A stretch of DNA of 64,000 bases from Rhodanobacteraceae bacterium. Its GTDB lineage: Bacteria > Pseudomonadota > Gammaproteobacteria > Xanthomonadales > Rhodanobacteraceae. Made by a program: the position numbers and the translations under genes. A model generated the notes under the pieces. The model ran no database searches. It had not been told where the DNA came from and was given only the letters and a program-made list of their open reading frames with translations. The stretch covers positions 176,524-240,523 of the forward strand of contig JAACZU010000003.1 of assembly GCA_009996615.1 (NCBI GenBank). Reading direction: 5' to 3'. Below, in pieces: positions 1-7,096 of this stretch. Within the stretch, counting starts at the first letter, position 1. Each line of letters starts with the position of its first letter.

Positions 1-238
1 AACCGAACCCCGGCAGCGTGACAGTGCCGCCGCTCGGCGGCACGCAACCGGTCTGGCCATCGACGCCGCTACGCAACAGGTCGAGGAACTGCGGCTTGGT
101 CAGCGCCGCCGACCAGCAGGTTTCGAACCCGTTGTGCGTGACGAGGTCGCCCACGCTCTGCGCCGAGATCAGCGGCGATGCGCCCGCCAGCATCACCACA
201 GCCCCCAGGATGTCCCGCCGAAGCACGCGCGCCGCCAT
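1..238 (-). CDS. Putative secreted protein, 5' part only (runs off the left edge)
   Basis: The ATG is at 238 and 79 codons are visible before the window ends. Residues 1-26 look like a Sec signal peptide: two Arg near the start, a hydrophobic core ILGAVVMLAGA, and a likely cleavage after SAQ. The mature start contains HNGFETC and a second Cys in TGCVPP, so a disulphide is possible. I do not recognise the family. The NGFE motif resembles the IFxxGFD tails of the two delta-60 repeat proteins in this window, but it sits at the N-terminus here, so any link is speculative. The C-terminal domains lie outside the window. Confidence 0.6.
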   Translation of the reverse strand, partial: MAARVLRRDILGAVVMLAGASPLISAQSVGDLVTHNGFETCWSAALTKPQFLDLLRSGVDGQTGCVPPSGGTVTLPGFG

Positions 239-462
239 TGCCTTCCTCAAGTAATCGGACCGCGGCGACTCTAGCAGAACGGCGAGAACGCGCATTCCTG
301 TACTTTTTCGACCCAGCGCCCGCCCGTCTCCTTGCCAGCGAAGGATGCGCCGGCAGCGTCGATGCCCCTGCGCGATGATCGAAAACCCTGCGCAACGGGC
401 TTACACATGGATCGGTTTACTATCGGCGCCGAGTGCCGGCCGCGCCAAAGCTGCACGCGGCG

Positions 463-590
463 ATGCGCACGCTGTGGCACGGCCACATCATGCACACGCG
501 CGCCTATGCGATGGCGGTCAAGGCCGGCGATGCCGCCGCCGCGAAGCGCGCGGCCGACGAGGTCGTCGCCAACGCCAAGGCTAATGCCAC
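463..590 (+). pseudogene. Truncated 5' fragment of a small helical-protein gene
   Basis: From the ATG at 463 the frame reads MRTLWHGHIMHTRAYAMAV, then AGDAAAAKRAADEVVANAKA near 520-585. This has the look of a small helical family with an LW-x2-H-x3-TR core and regular amphipathic spacing. After about 585 the sequence loses that character and runs straight into a palindromic intergenic repeat (631-720) with no protein-like continuation. I read it as the start of a gene whose 3' part was lost. The exact family is not established, and a short expressed peptide cannot be excluded. Confidence 0.4.
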
Positions 591-630
591 TCGTCACGTC
601 TCATGGCTCACGTCTCCAAAAGCGGCATGC

Positions 631-720
631 AGGGTGGGCCGCAGCCGCGCAGCGGCGAGTCCCACCGCCCGCACGCAACGACGGTGGGACTCGCGCCTTT
701 GGCGCTGCGCCCCACCCTAC
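631..720. repeat. Intergenic palindromic repeat, GTAGGGTGGG family (copy A)
   Basis: The arms begin AGGGTGGGCCGCAGC and end GCTGCGCCCCACCCT, with an inner pair GGCGAGTCCCACCG / CGGTGGGACTCGCGCC. The same building blocks recur at 19853-19937 and 21708-21872. It lies between the truncated fragment and the convergent end of the SDR gene. Confidence 0.7.
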
Positions 721-731
721 GCACTCCCCTC

Positions 732-1553
732 TCACGGCTCCAAGAACAGGTCGGGCAGCAACGGCTGCACCGGGTCCACCGCGTACGGCGCGAAATCGCT
801 GATGCCGGCCTCGCGCAGCACCGTCTCGTCGATCAGGAAGTGCCCGGCGAAACCGGCCGCCGGCCGGGTCAGCACCGCATGTGCGGCATCCGCGACGATC
901 GCCGGCGTGCGGCAGCGCTCGAGCGCGACGCCGGGGATCATGTTCAGCGCGTCGGTCGCGATGATCGTGCGCGGCCACAGCGCATTGACGGCGACGCCGC
1001 GCGGGCCGAACTCGCCGGCGAGGCCCAGCGTGACGAAGCTCATGCCCATCTTGGCCAGCGTGTAGCCGGTGTGCGGCGCCCACCATTTCGGATCGAGCGA
1101 GGGCGGCGGCGCCAGGCTCAGGATGTGCGGGTTCGGTGCCTTGAGCAGATGCGGCAGGCACGCCTGCGCGCACAGGAACGTGCCGCGCGCATTGACCTGC
1201 TGCATCAGATCGAAGCGCTTCATCGGCGTGTCGAGCGCGCCGGCCAGCCAGATCGCGCTGGCGTTGTTGACCAGGATGTCGAGGCCGCCGAACGCGTCGA
1301 CCGTGGCCGCCACGGCCGCCTGCACGACCTCCTCGTCGCGGATGTCGCACTTGAGCGCCAGCGCCTTGCCGCCGGCCGCCTCGACCGCCGCCGCCGCGGT
1401 GTGGATCGTGCCGGGGAGCTTCGGGTTCGGCACGCCGCTCTTGGCCGCGATCGCGACGTTGGCGCCGTCGCGCGCGGCGCGCAGCGCGATCGCGAGGCCG
1501 ATCCCGCGCGAGGCGCCGGTGATGAACAGGGTCTTGCCGGACAGGGTGGCCAT
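732..1553 (-). CDS. Short-chain dehydrogenase/reductase (SDR family)
   Basis: A 273-residue classical SDR predicted to carry out NAD(P)-dependent oxidoreduction in the cytoplasm. The glycine-rich cofactor loop TGASRGIG is at residues 12-19, the structural NNAS motif at 96-99, and the catalytic set is a Ser near 146 with Tyr164-x3-Lys168 (YTLAK). The insertion near residue 40 (SGVPNPKLPGTI) and the overall layout resemble the HSDL2-like / 'NAD(P)-dependent oxidoreductase' subgroup. The substrate cannot be read from sequence. The ATG at 1553 is chosen because it directly precedes the first beta-strand; an in-frame extension to 1673 would translate the upstream palindromic repeat. It is downstream of argD on the same strand, separated by 178 bp of repeats, so it is probably transcribed separately. 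Confidence 0.88.
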   Translation of the reverse strand: MATLSGKTLFITGASRGIGLAIALRAARDGANVAIAAKSGVPNPKLPGTIHTAAAAVEAAGGKALALKCDIRDEEVVQAAVAATVDAFGGLDILVNNASAIWLAGALDTPMKRFDLMQQVNARGTFLCAQACLPHLLKAPNPHILSLAPPPSLDPKWWAPHTGYTLAKMGMSFVTLGLAGEFGPRGVAVNALWPRTIIATDALNMIPGVALERCRTPAIVADAAHAVLTRPAAGFAGHFLIDETVLREAGISDFAPYAVDPVQPLLPDLFLEP

Positions 1554-1586
1554 ACGCACCTCGCGGGTCTGCGTTTGCTTGAAGCC

Positions 1587-1706
1587 CCTCTCCCACCGGG
1601 AGAGGGGTTGGGGCGAAGCATGACATCCAATTCTTGGTGTGCCTGTGATTCTTCGCTTGGCCCGAACCCTCATCCGGCCCTTCGGGCCACCTTCTCCCGG
1701 AGGGAG
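1587..1706. repeat. Pair of short palindromic repeats (CTCTCCC/GGGAGAG type)
   Basis: One element centres on CCTCTCCCACCGGGAGAGG at about 1588-1608. A second lies at about 1664-1706 and contains GGCCCTTCGGGCC and TTCTCCCGGAGGGAG. Both sit between argD and the SDR gene. A related element is inserted inside mpl near 5170-5265. Confidence 0.6.
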
Positions 1707-1731
1707 AACGAAAATCCGCTAATGCGGCCGC

Positions 1732-2982
1732 TCAGGAACCGCCGCGCGCATGCTCGCGCACAAACGCTGCCAGCGCAGCGCGCAGCCGCTTGAGCCCCTC
1801 GGCCACGTCGGCATCGGTGATGTTCAGCGGCGGCACCAGACGCAGCACATCGGGACCGGCCTGCAGCAGCAGCAGGCCGTGCGCGGCGGCGGCATCGAGG
1901 ATCGCGCCGGCCTGGCCCTGGTATGCCTCGGCCAGCACCGCGCCGAGCATCAGGCCGCGGCCGCGTACCTGCGTGAACAGGCCGAGTTCGGCGCCGATCG
2001 CCGCGAGCCCTTCGCGCAGCGCCTGCGCCTGGCGCGCGACGTTGGCGAGCAGTTCGGGCGAGCCGAGCTTGCGCAGCGCGACGCGCGCGACCGCGGCGGC
2101 GAGCGGGTTGCCGCCGAAGGTGGTGCCGTGCGCGCCGAACTGCATGACCTCGGCGACCTTCGGCCCGGCCAGCATCGCGCCGATCGGGAAGCCGCAGCCG
2201 AGCGCCTTGGCCAGCGTCACGATGTCCGGCACGACGCCGTCCTGCACGTGCGCGAACAGCGTGCCGGTGCGGCCCATGCCGCACTGGATCTCGTCGAGCA
2301 CGAGCAGCGCGCCATGCGCGTCGCACAGCTCACGCACGCGTGCGAGGAAACCCGGCGCGGCCGGCAGCACGCCGCCCTCGCCCTGCACGGGTTCGAGCAG
2401 CACCGCGGCGACGTCGCCGGGCGCGAGCGCGGCGGCCAGCGCCTCGGCATCGTTGAACGGGACGTGGCGGAAGCCGGCCGGCAGCGGCTCGTAGCCGGCC
2501 TGGTATTTCGGCTGCGCGGTCGCGGTGACGGTCGCGAGCGTGCGGCCGTGGAACGAGCCGTGGCAGGTTACGATCACGCGGTGCTGCGGCGCGCGGCCGT
2601 GCGTCGCCGCCCACTTGCGCACGAGCTTGATCGCGGCCTCGTTCGCCTCGGCGCCGGAGTTGCACAGGAACACGCGCTCGGCGAAGCCGGAGGCGGTGAC
2701 CAGTTCCTCGGCCAGGCGCAGCGGCGGCTCGGTGTAGAACACGTTGCTCGCGTGCCAGAGCTTGTGCGCCTGCTCCGTCAGCGCGGCGACCAGGTCCGGA
2801 TCGCAGTGGCCGAGCGCGTTGACCGCGATGCCGGCGCCGAAGTCGACGTAGTCGCGGCCGTCGCGATCCCACACGCGCGCGCCCTCGCCGCGCTCGAGTA
2901 CGAGTTCACGCGGGCGGTACACCGGCAGCCAGTAGCGCTGACCGAGCGCAAGCAAATCAGTTGTAGTCGGCGTCGCATCCAT
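1732..2982 (-). CDS. argD: Acetylornithine/succinylornithine aminotransferase (class III PLP)
   Basis: A 416-residue class III (ornithine-type) aminotransferase. It is expected to transfer the amino group between N-acetylornithine and 2-oxoglutarate in arginine biosynthesis, and possibly to act on succinylornithine or succinyl-DAP. Visible features are the SGAEANE phosphate-binding motif at residues 109-115, the cofactor-contacting Asp in LDEIQ at 230, the PLP-Schiff-base Lys259 in TLAKALGCGFPIGAM, and the HGTTFGGNPLA motif after it. Length and motif order match ArgD/AruC. The start is an ATG at 2982. gloA lies upstream on the same strand, 115 bp away. Other class III substrates (GABA, ornithine) are possible; the ArgD call rests on overall similarity. 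Confidence 0.88.
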   Translation of the reverse strand: MDATPTTTDLLALGQRYWLPVYRPRELVLERGEGARVWDRDGRDYVDFGAGIAVNALGHCDPDLVAALTEQAHKLWHASNVFYTEPPLRLAEELVTASGFAERVFLCNSGAEANEAAIKLVRKWAATHGRAPQHRVIVTCHGSFHGRTLATVTATAQPKYQAGYEPLPAGFRHVPFNDAEALAAALAPGDVAAVLLEPVQGEGGVLPAAPGFLARVRELCDAHGALLVLDEIQCGMGRTGTLFAHVQDGVVPDIVTLAKALGCGFPIGAMLAGPKVAEVMQFGAHGTTFGGNPLAAAVARVALRKLGSPELLANVARQAQALREGLAAIGAELGLFTQVRGRGLMLGAVLAEAYQGQAGAILDAAAAHGLLLLQAGPDVLRLVPPLNITDADVAEGLKRLRAALAAFVREHARGGS

Positions 2983-3097
2983 GGGTGAGGCTCTTGATTG
3001 AAAAGTGCGGCCACGGATGGCCGCGTTGGACTGCCCGACTGCCTCAGTCCGGAACGCCCGCGCAAGACGTCAGGTTACGGCGATCAGGGACGATCGC

Positions 3098-3520
3098 TCA
3101 CCATACGCCCGTGTTCGGCATCGACGCCCACGGCTCGGCCGGCGGCAGCGGCGCGCCCTTTTGCAGCAGTTCGATCGAGATCAGGTCCGGCGAGCGCACG
3201 AACGCCATGTGGCCGTCGCGCGGCGGGCGGTTGATCGTGACGCCCATCGCCTGCAGGTGCGCGCAGGTCGCGTAGATGTCGTCGACCGCGAACGCGAGAT
3301 GGCCGAAGTTGCGCGCGCTGCCGTAGTCCTCGTCCGAGCCCCAGTTGTGGGTCAGCTCGACCTCGGCCTCGGGGCTTTCGGGCGCGGCCAGGTAGATCAG
3401 CGTGAACTTGCCGGCCGCGCTGTCCATGCGGCGCACCTCGCGCAGGCCGAGGCCGTCGCAGAAGAAGCGCAGGCTGGCGTCGACGTCGCGGACGCGGACC
3501 ATCGTGTGCAGGTATTTCAT
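3098..3520 (-). CDS. gloA: Lactoylglutathione lyase (glyoxalase I, VOC family)
   Basis: A 140-residue single-chain VOC protein that isomerises the methylglyoxal-glutathione hemithioacetal to S-lactoylglutathione. The four metal ligands of glyoxalase I can be placed: His5 (LHTMVRV), Glu55 (AEVELTHNW), His74 ([10 protein letters not shown]) and Glu117 (ISIELLQK). This is close to the E. coli spacing of 5/56/74/122, which suggests the Ni/Co-type enzyme. The ATG at 3520 has AAGGTG six bases upstream; an in-frame extension to 3556 lacks such a site. It stands upstream of argD on the same strand. Confidence 0.9.
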   Translation of the reverse strand: MKYLHTMVRVRDVDASLRFFCDGLGLREVRRMDSAAGKFTLIYLAAPESPEAEVELTHNWGSDEDYGSARNFGHLAFAVDDIYATCAHLQAMGVTINRPPRDGHMAFVRSPDLISIELLQKGAPLPPAEPWASMPNTGVW

Positions 3521-3648
3521 CGTTTCACCTTCGAACGAAAAAGAACGTTTTGACATGCATCGACGCGGACGGGCATGGACCGGGCAAAGCCGAATCCGCG
3601 ATCGATCCGTGCTCGTCGGCGCTCATCCACGTCGCGATGCTCCGGGCT

Positions 3649-4239
3649 TCAGCCGCGCTGGAAGCGCGGCAGGTAGTGCGCGAGCTGCGCCAGGCGCTGC
3701 AGCGGGTCGGTCATTTCCAGCAGGTGCTGCTTCTCCGGCTGCGCCAGCGGCAGCAGCTCGGCGAGGCGGAAGCCGACCCAGCTCGCATCGTCCAGGCGCG
3801 CGCGCTCGACCTGCGCGTAAACGCCATCGAGCTGCTCGAGCAGGCGTTCGAGGATCGTCGCCAGCAGGCCGTGTTCGGGCGGCACCGGCAGCTGCGGCTC
3901 GTCCGGCCACAGCCGCGCCTGGCCGAGCAGCAGGCCGTTGTCGCGTACGCGCGTGGACGCAACCTGGAAGCGGCCGCCGCCTTCGGCGCTGATGCCAAGC
4001 AGGCCGTCCGGCAACGTGTAGAAATCGGTGATGCGCGCGAGCGTGCCGACCGTGGCCGGCCGCGCCGGCGCGCCGACCTCCTCGCCTTCGAGGATCAGGC
4101 ACACGCCGAACGGAGCGTCGCGGCGCGCGCTCTCGCGCACGAGGTCGAGGTAGCGCGGCTCGAAGATGCGCAGCGTGAGCGGGCCGCCCGGAAACAGCAC
4201 GGTCGCCAGCGGAAACAGCGGAAGCTCGGTCGATGCCAC
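3649..4239 (-). CDS. LON peptidase substrate-binding domain protein
   Basis: A 196-residue protein made of a LonN (PUA-like) domain only, with no AAA+ or protease part. The N-terminus ELPLFPLATVLFPGG and the IFEPRYLDLV strand are typical of the family, and the C-terminal half is a helical bundle (residues ~115-190). Stand-alone LonN proteins are widespread in proteobacteria, and their role is poorly known. The start is a GTG at 4239; no strong ribosome-binding site is visible. It is 30 bp downstream of mpl on the same strand and may be co-transcribed with it. Confidence 0.85.
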   Translation of the reverse strand: MASTELPLFPLATVLFPGGPLTLRIFEPRYLDLVRESARRDAPFGVCLILEGEEVGAPARPATVGTLARITDFYTLPDGLLGISAEGGGRFQVASTRVRDNGLLLGQARLWPDEPQLPVPPEHGLLATILERLLEQLDGVYAQVERARLDDASWVGFRLAELLPLAQPEKQHLLEMTDPLQRLAQLAHYLPRFQRG

Positions 4240-4269
4240 GGCGGCAGTGTAGCGCGACAGGCGCGCCGC

Positions 4270-5730
4270 TCAGCGCTGCGCGAGCGCGGCGGCGAAGCGC
4301 CGTGGCGCGTTCTCGAAGCCGCCGTTGGACATGAACACGACGTGGTCGCCGGCACGCGCCTGCGCCAGCAGCGCGGCGACGAGGTCGTCGACGCTCGGCG
4401 CGGCGCGGCCGCGACCGCCGAGCGCATCGACCACGCGCGCCGCATCCCACGGCAGCTCCGGCCGCTGCAGGAACACCACGCCGTCGGCATCGCGCAGCGA
4501 CGGCGCCAGCTCGTGGGCGTGCGCGCCCAGGCGCATCGAGTTCGAGCGCGGCTCCATGCCGACCAGGATGCGCGCGGCGCCGACCTGCGCGCGCAGGCCG
4601 GCGAGCGTCGTCGCGATCGCGGTCGGATGGTGCGCGAAGTCGTCGTAGACGCGCACGCCGGCGTGCTCGCCGACCAGCTCCATGCGCCGCGCGACGTTGC
4701 GGAACGTGCCGAGCGCGGCCAGCGCCGGCGCCATGTCGGCGCCGGCGGCGTGCGCGGCGGCCAGCGCGGCGAGCGCATTCATGACGTTGTGGCGGCCGGT
4801 CAGCGACCAGCGTGCTTCGCCGAGTTCGCGCCCCTGATGGCTGACGACGAAGGCCGAACCGTCGGCCGCGAGCAGGCGCGCGCGCCAGTCGCCGGCGTCG
4901 ATGCCGAACGTCTCGACCGGCGTCCAGCAGCCCATCGCGAGCACCTCGGCCAGGCGCGCATCCTCAGCGTTGACGATCAGCCGGCCGTTGCCGGGCACCG
5001 TGCGCACGAGATGGTGGAACTGGCGCTGGATCGCGGCGACGTCGGGGAAGATGTCGGCGTGGTCGTACTCGAGGTTGTTGAGGATCGCGATGCTCGGCCG
5101 GTAGTGCACGAACTTCGAGCGCTTGTCGAAGAACGCGGTGTCGTATTCGTCGGCTTCCAGAACGAAATCCGCAGCCGCAGGCTGCGTCCTTCGCCCCTCG
5201 CCCGCATCGCGGGAGAGGGGGGGACCGTCGGCGGATGCCGACGGTGGGGTGAGGGTGGCCCAACCACCCAATCGCGCCGACACCCCAAAGTTCGCCGGCA
5301 CGCCGCCGATCAGGAATCCCGGTGCGCGACCCTGCGCCTCGAGGATCCATGCCAGCAGCGAGGTCGTCGTGGTCTTGCCGTGCGTGCCGGCCACCGCCAG
5401 CACGCGGCGCTGCGCGAGCAGCGTTTCGCCGAGCCATTGCGGGCCGGAGACATACGGCAGGCGCGCGTCGAGCATGTGCTCGATGGCCGGATTGCCGCGC
5501 GAGAGCGCGTTGCCGACGATGACCAGGTCCGGCGCCTGCGCCGGATCGGCGCTGCCCAGGTGCTCGGCGCGGTAGCCGGCCTTGAGCGTGATGCCGAGCC
5601 GCTCGAGCTGGGTCGACATCGGCGGGTAGACATTCGCGTCCGAGCCCTCGACGGTGTGGCCGAGTTCACGCGCGAGCGCGGCGATGCCGCCCATGAAGGT
5701 GCCGCAGATGCCGAGGATGTGCAGTCGCAT
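4270..5730 (-). CDS. mpl: UDP-N-acetylmuramate:L-Ala-gamma-D-Glu-meso-DAP ligase, with an in-frame repeat insertion
   Basis: Mpl recycles murein tripeptide by joining it to UDP-MurNAc in the cytoplasm. The protein has 486 residues; the E. coli enzyme has about 457. The N-terminus MRLHILGICGTFMGG and the ATP loop GTHGKTTT (115-122) are classic, as are LEADEYDTAFFDKRSKF (191-207) and FDDFAHHPTAI-type motifs further on. Between SARLG (residue 155) and DFVLEADEY (188) there are about 30 extra Ala/Pro/Gly-rich residues. They are encoded by a palindromic repeat of the intergenic type, and the reading frame stays open. The ATG is at 5730, 21 bp after the upstream membrane-protein gene. Confidence 0.93.
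   Translation of the reverse strand: MRLHILGICGTFMGGIAALARELGHTVEGSDANVYPPMSTQLERLGITLKAGYRAEHLGSADPAQAPDLVIVGNALSRGNPAIEHMLDARLPYVSGPQWLGETLLAQRRVLAVAGTHGKTTTTSLLAWILEAQGRAPGFLIGGVPANFGVSARLGGWATLTPPSASADGPPLSRDAGEGRRTQPAAADFVLEADEYDTAFFDKRSKFVHYRPSIAILNNLEYDHADIFPDVAAIQRQFHHLVRTVPGNGRLIVNAEDARLAEVLAMGCWTPVETFGIDAGDWRARLLAADGSAFVVSHQGRELGEARWSLTGRHNVMNALAALAAAHAAGADMAPALAALGTFRNVARRMELVGEHAGVRVYDDFAHHPTAIATTLAGLRAQVGAARILVGMEPRSNSMRLGAHAHELAPSLRDADGVVFLQRPELPWDAARVVDALGGRGRAAPSVDDLVAALLAQARAGDHVVFMSNGGFENAPRRFAAALAQR
5170..5265. repeat. Palindromic repeat inserted in frame within mpl
   Basis: The segment holds the nested inverted repeats CCCTCGCCCGCATCGCGGG and CCGTCGGCGGATGCCGACGG. It resembles the CTCTCCC/GGGAGAG intergenic elements at 1587-1706. 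It adds roughly 30 codons to mpl at a point where E. coli Mpl goes directly from its SARLG strand to the EADEYD motif. Confidence 0.65.
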
Positions 5731-5751
5731 GTCGAGGAATCGCTTGGAGGG

Positions 5752-6294
5752 TCAGGCGGCGCCGAACAGGGCGCGATCGAGCGCCCAGGCGGCGACGATC
5801 CAGATCAGCACCAGCAGCAGCGCCAGCGCCGACGGCATGTCCAGCGCCTGGCGCATGATGTGGCCATAGACCACCACTTGCCAGACGAACAGGCCGAGCG
5901 TGAGCCAGCCGAATACGAGGTGCGGTGCATCCAGCGCGGTCGTGCCGGCGGGCAGCGGACCGACCAGCAGCGCGCCCGCCCACTGCAGCAGCGAGATCGC
6001 CACGCTGCAGGCGAGCAGCGCGCTGGCGGTCTGCACGTAGCGCGGCTCGAGGCCGCGCACCGCCAGAGCCGCCCAGCACAGCCCGAGCACGAGTCCGGTC
6101 AAGACCAGCGAGCGGGCCAACGCGTCGCGATCGTCGCCCAGCGCCGAACCGATCAGCAGGTCGAGCACGATGCTGGCCGCGGCCAGCATGGCGAACAGCG
6201 GCGGTGAATACGGCAGGTCCTGCGGTCCGCGCCGCAGCCGGCACAGGTCGGCGACCAGGCGCGGCAGGCCGGCGTAGGGGCTGGACGGCATCAT
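5752..6294 (-). CDS. Conserved hypothetical inner-membrane protein
   Basis: A 180-residue protein with about four hydrophobic segments: LFAMLAAASIVLDLLIG, LVLTGLVLGLCWAALAV, ALLACSVAISLLQWAG, and a C-terminal pair around VFGWLTLGLFVWQVVVYG and ALALLLVLIWIVAAWAL. No catalytic motif is evident and I do not recognise the family. The ATG at 6294 is preferred over an upstream TTG at 6300. Its 5' side abuts a 21-bp-arm inverted repeat that separates it from adk. With mpl only 21 bp downstream it may form a unit with mpl. Confidence 0.65.
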   Translation of the reverse strand: MMPSSPYAGLPRLVADLCRLRRGPQDLPYSPPLFAMLAAASIVLDLLIGSALGDDRDALARSLVLTGLVLGLCWAALAVRGLEPRYVQTASALLACSVAISLLQWAGALLVGPLPAGTTALDAPHLVFGWLTLGLFVWQVVVYGHIMRQALDMPSALALLLVLIWIVAAWALDRALFGAA

Positions 6295-6303
6295 CGGCAA
6301 AAA

Positions 6304-6370
6304 AGGGGCAGAGTCGCTTTTCGGTGCATGACCTGCGCCATGTCGTCTACCGAAAAGCGACTCTGCCCCC
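6304..6370. repeat. MITE/REP-like inverted repeat between adk and the membrane-protein gene
   Basis: Perfect 21-bp arms lie at 6305-6325 (GGGGCAGAGTCGCTTTTCGGT) minus the last base for the first 20, and at 6349-6369, around a 23-nt loop. Sequences of the GGGGCAGAGTCG type are, to my knowledge, common as RAYT-mobilised palindromes in proteobacteria; no transposase is present here. It may also act as a hairpin in the adk 3' region. Confidence 0.75.
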
Positions 6371-6381
6371 TTCTCTTTCTT

Positions 6382-6963
6382 TCAGGCGGCGCTCGGGGCG
6401 CCGGCCGGCAGCGCACCGAGGATGCGCTGCGACACCTCGGCCAGCTCGCCGACGCCATCGACGACCCTCAGCTTGCCCAGCTGCGCGAAATGGCCGGCGA
6501 CCGGCTCGGTCTGTTCGGCGTAGACGCGCAGGCGCTCGCGCACGGTCTCGGGCGTGTCGTCCTTGCGCCCCTGCTCCGCGGCGCGGCCGGCGATGCGCTC
6601 GACGATCAGCTCGCTCGGCACCTCCAGCTTGATCGCCACGTCGATCGGCTGGCCCAGGCGCGCGAGCAGCGTCTCCAGTGCGGCGCACTGCGCGAGGTTG
6701 CGCGGGTAACCGTCGAGGATGAAGCCGGCGGCCGCGTCCGCTTGCGCCAGGCGCTCCTCGAGCATGCCGAGCACGATCTCGTCGGACACCAGCTGGCCGG
6801 CCTCCATCACCGCCTTGGCCTTCAGCCCGAGCGGCGTGCCGGCCCGCACCGCGGCGCGCAGCAGGTCGCCGGTGGAGATGTGTGGGATGCCCAGCTCGGC
6901 CTTGAGAAGGTCGGCCTGGGTGCCCTTGCCCGAACCGGGCGCGCCGAGTAGAACGAGTCGCAT
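6382..6963 (-). CDS. adk: Adenylate kinase (short form)
   Basis: A 193-residue nucleoside monophosphate kinase catalysing ATP + AMP = 2 ADP. The P-loop GAPGSGKGTQ is at residues 7-16, followed by HISTGDLLRAAV (AMP site) and GFILDGYPRN. Between the core and the C-terminal helices there is only a short segment (GRKDDTPETV) in place of the ~40-residue LID. This short type is usual in Xanthomonadales. The ATG at 6963 directly precedes the P-loop strand; an upstream in-frame extension to 7074 has no family resemblance. It is divergent from the PPi-type PFK gene, with 133 bp between the starts. Confidence 0.95.
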   Translation of the reverse strand: MRLVLLGAPGSGKGTQADLLKAELGIPHISTGDLLRAAVRAGTPLGLKAKAVMEAGQLVSDEIVLGMLEERLAQADAAAGFILDGYPRNLAQCAALETLLARLGQPIDVAIKLEVPSELIVERIAGRAAEQGRKDDTPETVRERLRVYAEQTEPVAGHFAQLGKLRVVDGVGELAEVSQRILGALPAGAPSAA

Positions 6964-7096
6964 GATGCTCCGATGCCGCCGCGGGGCGCATTCGCAAGAC
7001 GAGGTGGAAAGCGCGGCACGCGCGACGCGCGCCGGTGTGGCGGTTACGCTAACGGCTGGCCAGAACCGTGTCAAACCAAGCCGGACAAGGAAAACG

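Noticed and set aside
3550..6207. An 885-codon plus-strand frame opposite the LonN, mpl and membrane-protein genes
   Set aside because: Low-complexity Arg/Gln/Ala-rich translation with no domains; three real genes lie on the minus strand.
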